This document shows positions 52,748-64,000 of a stretch of 64,000 bases of DNA, piece by piece. The notes below the pieces were generated by a model. It was not told where the DNA came from. It was given only the letters and a program-made list of their open reading frames with translations, and did no database searches. A program made the translations under genes and the position numbers. Source of the DNA: Glandiceps talaboti (taxonomy: Eukaryota; Hemichordata; Enteropneusta; Spengelidae); the NCBI RefSeq assembly GCF_964340395.1, contig NC_135549.1:21968342-22032341 (forward strand). The letters are read 5' to 3'. Position 1 is the first letter of the stretch. Every line of letters starts with the position of its first letter.

Positions 52748-53310
52748 GGTGGCGCAGTCTCTCAGTCTTGCCGATTCTTGCTCTTGAATAATGGGAAAAA
52801 AGTTAAAAGTTAAAACTCTATAGTATGCAAATACTCGGATGCTTTAATTTTGTCCACGATTTGAGACAGTTAGAGGGGTCACTCACTCTTTAAGTGCGTA
52901 TACACTTCACTCATATGACAAAGGGAATAGCTGTACGCAAGTTAACCCGGTATGCCAACTCGCAGACATAGTCGACGAAACTATAATGAGTCATAACAAA
53001 ATCGAATTGAAAGCAGATGAACTGTCGACAGCACAGAATGCACACTTTTCTACTAATAGTCTCTCAAATTACCCTTTCCACTTACATTTGTAAAAAAAAA
53101 AAAAAAAAGTTTTCTCCATGGACACAGCTAGTATAATAGACTGTGTCAGTCTTTTACCCTAAAACCGAAATATAAAATTAATTTCATAGGAGTTCATTAT
53201 ATCAACCATTAATGGTGTAAACGGTGTTACTATCGATTTCCGAAGTAGTTATTTTTATATTAGTTTATAATCCCAAACATTAATTGATTATATTGTCCTG
53301 TCTTGTCAAA

Positions 53311-53318
53311 TGACGTCA
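53311..53318. promoter_or_regulatory. CRE-type palindrome TGACGTCA upstream of the CRT-like gene
   Basis: Perfect eight-base CREB/ATF site. A regulatory role is inferred from position only. Confidence 0.25.
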
Positions 53319-53640
53319 AGATTCCCATCGTGCACACTTTTGCTTGCCTTGGTCTAACTTTTCCCATCCAAACCATACCACAATCAAGTATCTCTTATTT
53401 TTCCCTGACTGAGCCTTCCAAAAAATGACTAAGCGTCGACTTACTGTAGCTGTAGGGTCAACGGCTTGTTATTGAGATGTTGTCATATGTAAACAAAGTG
53501 AAATTGACATACTTCATTATGACATGTCCATGCGTTGACAAGGTGGTGTTTTTAATTGGATAGTAAGTTTTTAAAAAATTGAATAATAAATATAAAGGGA
53601 AGAAAAATCAGGAGTCACCACATAATGTTTTGAAAAAGAC

Positions 53641-53763
53641 GGTTACACAGACTCTCGCCGCTTGGGGCTATGCCTACAAGAACCCCCCCCCCCCACACAC
53701 ACACACACACACCGTCTGTGTGGTCTCGTAGAAGAGCCCCAGTGGTGAGAGTCTGGGTAATCG
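53641..53763. repeat. Imperfect palindrome split by poly(C)/(CA)n
   Basis: GGTTACACAGACTCTCGCCG-CTTGGGGCT pairs with AGCCCCAG-TGGTGAGAGTCT-GGGTAATC across a 12-C plus CA-repeat loop. Confidence 0.75.
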
Positions 53764-56700
53764 GACTAAATAGAGATCAGTATCAAAATCAAGCCATTTT
53801 AAAATTTAACAAAAAAATGGCCACCGAATACGAATAATGCATGGGAAAATAAAACATCATCAGTTTCCTTGCAAACAAGATGGTGAGCCCAAAATTTCTT
53901 TTGTTACATTTAAAAAGAGCCAGGAACAAGCTTTCAGTTTTGGAGATGATTTAATAGAGAACTTTCTTTTTCAGGGAAATCAATCTAATAGGCCTGGTGG
54001 TCTGAGCTGAGACGTGTTCTACTCTAAATATCGTACACCGTGAACAGTATCACATCACCTCTGGATACACGATATTTGTTGTAGCTGTAGGCTTATACAC
54101 GATAAACATTATCGAATTGGTTTATGGGTCCGCACCATAAATCAGCGCTTATGGATAATGGTACAGTTTTAACATGGTGACAGATTAAAAACCTAGCTTC
54201 CGCGCAAGATTTAAACTTTCAACTGCACTACCTACAGCTATTGATTAACAGATACCATTTATCTTTTTATATATGAATCTTAATTGACCAATTTTAGTGA
54301 ATATATTTTTGGTTATTTGACGAAACGAATATCCCAGTTGCGGCTAGTACAGGTTTAAAAGTGTAAATCAATCAATCCTGCTTCCCCCCTCTTCTTAAAG
54401 AGGTACGTCAACATGTTGATTTTATCTAGCCTATTATATTGTTTGGCGAACACAACATGATATCAAAGTCCAACACACCTCCCTATGTTCTCTAAGGACC
54501 GCGACTACAGCCTTATAAACTGCATATAACTTCTTAGTTTTTCGGTTAATGATTCCTCTATTGCAAACTTCTAATCTTGTGCGTGAGCATTAAAGTTAGT
54601 ATCTTTAACCTAAATACAAACGTACGTAGTAACCTACATGATGTACATACAGAAAAGTACAATATACATATGGCAAAAGTCACATCACAAAGTAAGGCTT
54701 CATTACTAACAGATTGTCGACAGTCGACTGTCTTGAGCATTCCAGTGAACCAAGAGAGTTTTGAACTAATATATTGTGAAACTTATACCTGCATAAATGT
54801 GAAACATAAGTTCACCCCGCTATCCGGCTTATTACCCATATAAAAGTTTATCTCTCTGGTACGATATGTTGTAGAATGTCAAATCCCACGTACCGTATTA
54901 GATGTAATACTGCAGTCATTACAATTGGGATAACTGACTCGATCAAGGTATGGGACACTGCGTGTGACAAGCACACACCCCTTAATAATTCAACGTGTAC
55001 ATACAGCGTACCGATCAGCGCAGAGTACCGATATTAAACTGGACTGACAAGGTTGTCGACATTATTTGATTTATACGTCGGCGAACCTTTTGGGTTCATT
55101 ACTAATAATTGTAAATATCACAAATCCAAAAATAACAATTTTTCTACAGTTTTACTAGTACACACTGTGTGCCATTAGTTTTATGTGTAATTTCAAAGAT
55201 TTAAAAAAAAAACATCTCGAAAAAAGGAAGACTTCTTTAATTCAACGAAGTAACTGGCATATATCACCAATACGAAGAGGGCGGGGTATTGTAAAAACAA
55301 AGGCAATTCAAATATATTAGTAGCGGGCGCTCTTGAATTTCGGTAAGCTTCTTGTTAGTGTTACGACGTGTGACCGTTCGGAGTCAGTTACAGATGAAAG
55401 CCACTAATCTTTTGCAACTTTGTTTCTCCGTTCTCTTAGCCGCGCGTTTACATATAAATACACAAGAATAGCAGTTAAACCATTTTTTTCCTCACATGAA
55501 AAAATCAACTTTGTCGTCATCATCCCAGTGTCATCATCCTCGAGCTCACCTTTGAAATCCCTAAATGCATTGTATGATTCAATGAATGTTTTCTGGTCGT
55601 AACACTGCTAATCGTAAATATCACTATACTGTGGTGTTAGGCACCTGCTATATAGTTTAAATCACCATGAAGAAATTGCCATTTGTATATAGTTTAAAGT
55701 ACACCCGAGCCATCCATCTAAAATGTTTTCCTGGGGAGTGCGTTTCGTTCATCATCTAAACAGCTGCTTGTGCTTCTCACCGAGTCACAGTCACTGAGTT
55801 TCCGTGTGCGCACTCGGTTATTGAAATCTAGAATCGGTGTTGTTCATGGACTGTGATGTTCCATTACGGAGTACTTTTCTCAATGAACTGCTGTAGCACA
55901 TTGTACAAAGTACGCATTTATTGAACAGACAGGTAGAGGCTTTGTACCCAGTAGACGCTATTAGACAAGTTTCTTTCCTCAAATTAAAAAAAAAAAAGTA
56001 AACAATTTAAAATGTTATGCATGCCTCGGGACATTAACCGGATGGTTTTAATCATTTAAAATTCCACGACAAGATATACAATCGACTGTTATTGCGTTTA
56101 GTAAAAATGTATTTCATGTACATCATATAGTTGGAAAGTTAATGATGCGACCAGCTCAGTGATACGATTTGACGGGGGCTAGCGATGGAGTGTGCTTAAA
56201 GTTACTAAGCCATAATATCAACGAATACAAGAAAATAAAAAAAAACACCACCGGATTATGCGATAGGTACAAGTAACTGGAATCGTGGTGATTTTTATTA
56301 TGAGGATTCTAATAAACAAAGGCATAGTTTGAAAAATGCAATTTCTGTGAAGAAAAAAATTACGACCAAGCGAATTATCTCCGAAACTGAAAAACAATAG
56401 AAAACAAAAAACCCGAAAGATCAGATTCAAAAATACATATAGGCCATGCCAAGTAGGTGTTGAATAATAGTTGGAATTGTTACTATACGCGCATTTTGAA
56501 AAACAAAAACTACTAGTTATATACGTACTATTTAAGAAGAACAAAGAAAATCAACTTTAATATATGAAAAAATGAAGTTTCCCAATCGTTGAATTTCGGA
56601 AAATGGAAGTTAGTTGAGAAATTTTCCGATAGAGACCTAAAAACCGGTGTTTTGTATTTGATGGAATAAACGCTCACTCTGTTGACGAACTGATATGAGC

Positions 56701-57204
56701 CTCCCAATTAGTATCAAGATTGCTTGCTAACAGTTGGTCTCTTCATCCATTGCCGGGGGCTTGATATTACGATTCGTTGACAACGTTGTAAACTCCAAGT
56801 CAGAATCATCTCCAAACAGAGGAACATTTCACTACGCAGGTGTCAGCCGCAGTGACAGTTTGCTCGTGTACTGAGTTTGATCCATCCATTTTTTTTTCTT
56901 TACGCCGATTCGATAGAATTTTTACTCATGTGACTTTGTTAATGTGGACATCTATTTTTAACATCACCTGGTACACCGTATGCTATTGTCATAGTTTGCG
57001 TTAATTTATTACTGTGTTGGATAAGTCACCGTCGGAAGTGACTCATTGACAGTCATACTATGTGCACTACGCTCTTTATGCAGTCTCTCATGCATGAAAA
57101 GGGCATTTCCCAAGAAGCGTCGCTAGCAAACAGTCACTCTAGTCATCGGCTCTGTTTTCACTACACAACTCTCACATTTTCCAAGTACTAGCGGTTTTGT
57201 TTTC

Positions 57205-57883
57205 ATGATGCCGCACCAACCGTTACTTGTGATGTGGAATCGCAGTATGCACCTGTATGGCTATCGGGGAGAAAAGAAACGCGAACAAAGAAACGCACCA
57301 AAACATCGGGCCAAGATGGCTGCCCCCTTGCACATAGGACGGGTAAAACATGTCAAACCCAGAAGAAACCGAAAAATGGGTAGGTTATCCCTGTCCTTAA
57401 AGCTGCGTTACAAATGCAAAGGGAGGGGGATAAAGTGTGGGTTGGCCTGGTATCGAAGAAATTAGAAAATAACGCAATATCTTGGATTATTTAGGTGATA
57501 TTTGCGATGATAAAAAATCCATACCACCTGTAAGTGTAATAATGAAGACATCATCTTTGTTTTTATACCCTTTCCTTGAGTCGTAAACCTCTTAAAGATA
57601 TAAGTAATGTCAAAATATAGTTTTAGTATGCATCTATCTTAACAAGTCAAGAGTTTGTTGCTATGCAGCTTTACAGCTACGCATGCACCTTCTAAAATAC
57701 TGTGTTCTGTGTTCTGCAGCCAAGTCGAGACCTTATTTTGTCGAAGAAAGAAAACCGTACGCACGGAGCGGTCACAGGGCCGTAGCGGACAACACGAACC
57801 TGTACGTGTTTGGAGGCTATAACCCCGACTTATTTGATGATCACTATGAAGATGACGACTCGTGTAATCCATTATTCAGAGAG
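57205..57883 (+). CDS. KLHDC10: KLHDC10-like kelch protein, first two coding exons (3' part beyond window)
   Basis: Exon 1 is 57205-57379 and exon 2 is 57720-57883 (phase 1 junction, exon 2 ends phase 0). Exon 1 is a basic, poorly conserved N-terminus starting MMPHQPLLVMW; a second ATG in frame allows other starts. Exon 2 carries ARSGHRAVADNTNLYVFGGY, NPD and, after an acidic insert, NPLFRE. This closely matches the first kelch blade of KLHDC10, a six-blade kelch substrate receptor of a CUL2-RING ligase in vertebrates. The next exon (usually starting Leu-Trp) was not found in the remaining 6.1 kb, so intron 2 is long or runs past the window edge. The call rests on one exon but the motif is distinctive. 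Confidence 0.85.
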
Positions 57884-60500
57884 GTAGGGTCGTTTCATCT
57901 TAATAAGTATTTTGAATACAATTTCTCCGGGGTACGATGCACGGACTTAGCTGCAGCCTGTAGGACTCAGCTGCACAAGCAAGAGTGACTATTGTTGCTT
58001 TGTATTCATAGCGTCTAGGGTAGGGATAATTAAAGCTGATAACCTGTCACTTAAGAAGAATCATGTACCAATAATGACCCTGTTTTGCTGCGCAGCAGGT
58101 GAGGATGTTTAACCCATATTTACCAGTAATAGGTGTAAGTACGGGAATTTGCTCCAGAATTCTCTAGATATGTGTTGAATACATATAAACGGGGATAGTG
58201 TTTGATTTATGGCTGCTAGATAGTGGAGAGATGGTTTATGCATGAAGCAAAAACTAGGAAAATGTAAAAAAAGAGGAAAGTTTGTGATGCTGCTCATCTT
58301 GTAATACTAACAGTGCTTTTGAAGACATTACTGAAATGTGATAATATAATTTTATAACAAAAACAAAAAAATGAAATAAAAATCCCCATTGAATCAATTT
58401 TGTGAAGTTGTAACATTGCATTAAAAACTGTAACAGAAAGTGAAATTCCTTCAAGGAGAAAGCGTTTAGAAGTGTTTTAAACTCTCCTTTAAATTTGTGA
58501 AATTCAGTTCATTTCTTCCAAAGTTTTAAATAAATTGTTATAATCATAACACCCAATCATATTCATTAGCATGTTTGCTCTTCGTGTTTTCAATATGTAT
58601 TGATTTTTGAAGGTCTGTCACATTACCGTTTTAAAATTAATTAATTAACTGCTTTCAGTTTTTTCTAAATTAATAATTGTTTTTTTTTTGCTATGACAAA
58701 GTTTTGCATATTTGAAATATTGCATATTGAAAAAAAAATGGAAAAAGAATTTAGTTGTGAACTTTTGGTGATATTAATGAATGCATATGATGCAGACTCA
58801 ATTATGTACAAATTGGTATTTCATTGAACCAGGGATGCTGCAGAATTGTTTAGTTGTGATTTCAGACAAACAAATAGTTCAAAAAATAAATACAATGTAA
58901 GTAAAAAAATACAAAAGCAAACAAAAGATGCCACTTTAGGCCTAACAAAAAAACTTGTGTGATTCCGATTATGTTCAATTTTAGAATTTAGGTTATTTTT
59001 TATTTAATTTAAAAAAAATATTTGTTTATATATGTAAGTGTCTAGTTCAGGTAGTTATGTTTTCCATATGGTCTCTGTGTTATTGGTTTCTTCTCATCAG
59101 ATGTACAGCCATTACAGATTGGAAGAACAGTTTTATATTGTCATTTTAAGTTGATGTCAGTCTCCACATCAACTATTTCTTACGAGACTTCACAATTTTT
59201 TCAATTTTGTTATTTTTTTTCTCGAATATGCAAACAAAATTTAGGGTCGGCATGAAAAACTAGCTATGTGGGGTTGGGTAACCGGAACTGAGTTGAGGTC
59301 TGCCCAGCCACATTTTTCCCCTTCTTTTTCAGTTTACTATAATACACTTATTTTTCAGCCTTCTTTGATTCTCAGATGTCAGGGAATAAAATGACCACTT
59401 TAGGAGTAGATTGTTTTACCTCTGAAAGTTAATGTCTATTTCCTTATACAATTAATCTTAAAAGGGCTAGTGCTATTTCACAAACAAACAAACAAATTAG
59501 CATACAACTATATAAACAAAAGCTGGCCACTTTGACGTGAGTGCACAAAACTGCATGTAGTGACATTCAGGCTGTAATTTCCTAACATTTAGCCTTACTG
59601 TTTAAAAACACAAATGATAACTAACTAAACTAAAATAGCTGGTGCACTTCAAAGACATTTACTCCATTCAGATTAAAATTTCACACTAGCTAATACCCCT
59701 AACAACAATTCCATGGACATGATCCTGTACTCTCACGTCCCTAACCCAAATGTCACAGTTTCATTCATTTCATCTGTTTGAAATAAGAATTAGTACACAA
59801 CACATATATGGCCAAGTGATCTTCAGTCTTGCTGTATTAAAAATACATACACATTGTAGATAAAAGGTCAGTGTGAAAAGAAACCACTAAGACAACACTA
59901 CACCTTCTTGTAGTAGTAAAGTATGTAATATGTGTAACATGTAGGGATGTATGGAGGGTATACTAAAGTACTTAGATTGCCATCTGTGTGCTTAGATTGG
60001 CTATTCAAGATCAATAACACCTTGATTAACTCATTAGTATGCAATCACACATACCACCAGAAGATAAAAGTGACACTAATGAATGTTAATTAACCTCAAC
60101 ACAAGAATGTCAAATACAGTCTCTGTTGTATGTAATTTTGTAATGGATGTGTTTGGGGACATGATAATGGCAGTAATCATAGAATGAAGTGACTGCTTTG
60201 TGTCAGGGGTGTTTAATCATCAGGTTTTTTTTGTTAGTCATAAGACCTCTATGCTGAATGTGACTATAATACATGGAATAAAGAAACTTCACATACTTCC
60301 AAAAGTAAGAACACTTTTTTTGTTGTTGTTGTTGTTGCAATTATAAGCTGGAGACTTGTGAATGTTTTCACTTTTGGTGAAACCAATTATCAGGGAAGTG
60401 CAACTTGAATAACATATCAACATGCATCAATTACCAACTAGGCTACTCTCAATTTAATTTAACACATCTACCAATTAGTTTATGTCACATCCTGTCCAGG
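57884..60500. other. Long intron 2 of the KLHDC10-like gene, first part
   Basis: AT-rich sequence containing the family A element at 58,938-59,300. No exon recognised. Confidence 0.45.
58938..59300 (+). mobile_element. Non-autonomous TIR element, family A copy 3
   Basis: Same orientation as, and roughly 85% identical by eye to, 48,068-48,458. It contains GTGTCTAGTTCAGGTAGTTA, CAGCCATTACAGATTGGAAG and GGGTAACCGGAACT at the right end. Confidence 0.85.
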
Positions 60501-61602
60501 GCTTAAAATTAGTAGTTCAAGGCACATATACATGTATGACTAAACATTGTATCTAGACTACCAAATTAGCAATAGTCCAAGGAAAATTACTACATAGACT
60601 ACTAAACATTGTATCTAGACTACCAAATTAGCAGTAGTCCAGGACACATAGACTACTAAACATTGTATCTAGACTACCAAATTAGCAGTAGTCCAGGACA
60701 CATAGACTACTAAACATTGTATCTAGACTACCAAATTAGCAGTAGTCCAGGACACATAGACTACTAAACATTGTATCTAGACTACCAAATTAGCAGTAGT
60801 CCAGGACACATAGACTACTAAACATTGTATCTAGACTACCAAATTAGCAGTAGTCCAGGACACATAGACTACTAAACAGTGTATCTAGACTACCAAATTA
60901 GCAGTAGTCCAGGACACATAGACTACTAAACATTGTATCTAGACTACCAAATTAGCAGTAGTCCAGGACACATAGACTACTAAACATTGTATCTAGACTA
61001 CCAAATTAGCAGTAGTCCAGGACACATAGACTACTAAACAGTGTATCTAGACTACCAAATTAGCAGTAGTCCAGGACACATAGACTACTAAACAGTGTAT
61101 CTAGACTACCAAATTAGCAGTAGTTCAGGACACATAGACTACTAAACATTGTATCTAGACTACCAAATTAGCAGTAGTCCAGGACACAGACTACTAAACA
61201 TTGTATCTAGACTACCAAATTAGCAGTAGTCCAGGATACATAGACTACTAAACATTGTATCTAGACTACCAAATTAGCAGTAGTCCAAGGTACATAGACT
61301 ACTAAACATTGTATCTAGACTAACAAATTAGCAGTAGTCCAGGATACATAGACTACTAAACATTGTATCTAGACTACCAAATTAGCAGTAGTCCAAGGTA
61401 CGTAGACTACTAAACATTGTATCTAGACTACCAAATTAGCAGTAGTTCAGGATACATAGACTACTAAACATAGTATCTAGACTATCAAATTGGCAGTAGT
61501 CCAGGGTACATAGACTACTAAACATTGTATCTAGACTACCAAATTAGCAGTAGTCCAGGACACATAGACTACTAAACATAGTATCTAGACTACCAAATTC
61601 AT
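60500..61602. repeat. 54-bp minisatellite, ~19-20 copies
   Basis: The unit begins TAGACTACTAAACATTGTAT, continues CTAGACTACCAAATTAGCAG and ends TAGTCCAGGACACA. Internal copies (60,650-61,100) are almost identical; edge copies are more diverged. TAGACTAC and GTAGTC within a unit are inverted, so each unit can form a small hairpin. Confidence 0.97.
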
Positions 61603-64000
61603 AAGATAGAAGTCTGTATAGATCAATTGAAATGAATGGAATACTGTAGCTGAAACAAATTCACTTGGCAAAATCTGAATAGCAAGCATAGTAGTTAAAT
61701 TCAAGTCCTGATTGCACAGGTTACTTGAAAAGCTACTGATAAATATACTTTTTTTTGTTGGAACATAAATAGTACACAATGAAGAAACAAACTGGCTTGT
61801 CTCAGTAAAGCTCAACCCTGACTCCCTGTTGGAAGTTGTGTCTGTAAACAAAATGATTTATATAGCGTTCAGTCCAACTAGTAGAGTGAAATCAAAGAAT
61901 TGAGAATATTGAAGGTCTCACTGAACCAAATCTACTCTGAAAGCTCCTCTTTGGAATGTATTGTCACTATTTCAGTGTTTCAGTCAGTTTTATAAATGTG
62001 TTTGACATAAAAATACTGTTATTAGAATTAGTCCCCAAATGGCAAATGGGTGAAATGGTGGCCATATTTGTCTTAACAGTTCATATTTTGCCCACTAACT
62101 GAGAACCTTAACATATAGATATCTTATTTGAGTGTGTAGTCTACACTTATGTAATCTAATAGCCAAAAGTATTTAAAGTGTACATGTACACCTCTCTGAC
62201 ATGCATGGCCCAATTTCAACCAAACCTAGCACAAATGTCAAGTACAGTAGTCCAATTATGTACATCACATTATTTGATGACCTTCCTAATAATGACTATA
62301 AATGATGGCCATATTTGTTATGAAATTCAGAATATGAATGAGTAAGTTGAAATGTTGGGGAGTGTATTTTCATGACGATTGTTCTTATAATTATAACTTT
62401 AAAGTGGAATTGTAGCAGAACAGAAACAGTATTCTTCCCACTATAGAGAAAGCACTATAGAGAAAGCACATTGCAAACACTATCCTTGCCACCCAGGCCA
62501 CCATAGTTGACAGCTTTCTGCTGTGCTTCGAAAGTGTTCTACCATCCTTGAACTTCAGTCATCTTTGTGTATACATGTGACTTTGTCAGACATTCACATC
62601 ACATGCTGATCATTATGCAAATTATTATGCAAATTAACATGTTCATGATATGTAAATCATTGATTGACGAAAATTAGCTACATCCTTTCAATTTTAACAA
62701 TGGGAGAACATTGCAACAGCTGGTACATGTTCACAAGTAAAATCATTGCACTGTGACAAAAAATAGCACATTTGGTGTTGCTGATATTATCTGTGACAAT
62801 GTCTGTAATTAAAAAAAAAATGATAAAATATTCTGCTTGTGGCCTGAGTTATATCATACCCTTTTCATATGTCCAATGTCTCCATTTTGTAAATCTACCC
62901 AGTTTAGATTAGGATTAAAATTTAGGTGTGAAAATCAGTCATCTGGCTGAGCTAAAAGTTGGTCCAGAACAAAAGAATAATTCCATGAAATCCTGATGAC
63001 TCTACTTGCCTTTAAAAAAATTATATTTGTGATAAATGACCTAGTATATACTTTCCAGGCTTCTATGGAAACCTAGTGAAAAGAGTATTTTTGTAAACCA
63101 TGGTGTGGTTGACTTCAAAAGTACAACTCAACACTCTCTCAGTCTACAAATGTGTACACATGTATAAGATACAAGGCAGTGTTACTATTACTTTTATCTG
63201 TGTACACGTATCTTCAACGAGTGGCTATGAATTAAGGAACTTGATGTCGATGAGTTTTACTCACATCATGAATCACATAATTTGTGCGTCAATGATTTAT
63301 ATCTGTGACTATACACAACACCAAAATATAAAATCCCTAACACAAAACATGCTCTTTTCCCAAGGGTTGCCATTATAGCCTTATTTTCCTCTCGTTAATA
63401 TTCCCTGGAATGTTTCATGATGTGACCTAATCATCCAAGAGGTGTGAAACGCAAGAGTTTTGGTCCATTACGTATGTGTGAAGAGATGGAGAAACGCAGT
63501 CGAATAATTGATGTATGATCCTTTTAAAACAAGCAATGGATAGCTTTATATGTCTCACTTGTGTCTTGTATGCATTTAGGCCACTTGAATTGAACTAGGT
63601 GATGTTTTGTCTGTCTGGTCGGGTCAGACTTGCTGTTAAATCTGAACTATAATAAGGTGTTGTTAGAGTCATTATTGATGGTTTGGGTGATGAATGGAAT
63701 TGTGTATGTGAAGGCGGGGGGGGGGGGTGTTGATGTAAAAATGTGTGTAATTTAATGTCACATGTACATAAATACATGTGTGTAAATGAGAATAGGATAA
63801 TACTATCAAACTGGAGAATTGACTCTTGAATAGCAAAGTACATATACACTTGTTATGGATAACATGTGCAACTCTATATGTCGGGGTTCAGGCTGTAACA
63901 TGAAGTTTATGTGAACATCATGACATACTTGGTACTACTACCTTGAGTACAATGCACTTCTTGTATTCCTGAGTAAATCTATCATTTCTATACATCTACA
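61603..64000. other. Unique AT-rich sequence to the window edge
   Basis: Probably still intron of the KLHDC10-like gene. Contains a poly(G) tract at 63,716-63,727. No exon, RNA gene or transposon is recognised. Confidence 0.4.

Larger units (their letters stand above)
52748..57204. other. Divergent intergenic region between the CRT-like and KLHDC10-like genes
   Basis: Holds a TGACGTCA (53,311-53,318) about 565 bp upstream of the CRT-like start, an imperfect palindrome at 53,641-53,763 interrupted by poly(C) and CA runs, and otherwise unique AT-rich sequence. No further exon is supported. Confidence 0.45.

Noticed and set aside
56218-56544. 108-codon minus-strand hydrophobic frame
   Set aside because: AT-rich Phe/Ser/Tyr composition, no conserved motif and no splice context.

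Overview
This is a window of AT-rich animal nuclear DNA: short exons with GT-AG introns, long introns, many microsatellites, minisatellites, palindromic non-autonomous DNA elements, tRNA-derived SINEs and decayed LINE fragments. There are no bacterial operons, phage genes or CRISPR arrays. Gene content (a ZIP8/14-type metal transporter, a KLHDC10-type kelch protein, a glutaredoxin-DEP-DUF547 fusion and a CRT-like transporter) points to an invertebrate metazoan, probably a marine lophotrochozoan or a non-vertebrate deuterostome. The sequence alone does not settle the phylum.

Layout. Positions 1-2,530 are a tandem satellite. Positions 3,400-8,470 hold a locally duplicated series of mini-exon-like modules (60-90 bp, each between an acceptor and a GTAAGT or GCAAGT donor) of unknown function, followed by a tRNA-derived SINE. 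Positions 9,200-11,600 are telomere-like and minisatellite repeats. Five protein-coding genes follow: (1) minus 26,983-13,796, a complete 8-exon ZIP8/ZIP14-like metal transporter of 456 residues; (2) minus 35,202-31,699, a 4-exon, 323-residue type I membrane protein with two EGF-like repeats and two PPxY motifs in its tail; (3) plus 37,220-45,956, a 9-exon, 483-residue glutaredoxin-DEP-DUF547 protein, head-to-head with gene 2; (4) minus 52,747-50,071, a 4-exon, 399-residue drug/metabolite-superfamily transporter resembling CRT-like proteins; (5) plus from 57,205, the first two exons of a KLHDC10-like gene that runs out of the window. I assembled the exon models by hand; in each complete gene every splice phase matches, and the total length is a multiple of three ending in a stop.

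The genes do not form an obvious pathway. The most unusual features are a 55-bp tandem amplification of the 3' end of a ZIP coding exon together with its splice donor, the three-domain glutaredoxin fusion, the mini-exon module array, several families of long palindromic elements (some present two or three times in this window), and a compact CRE-TATA-polyA unit inside a ZIP intron that looks like a solo LTR.
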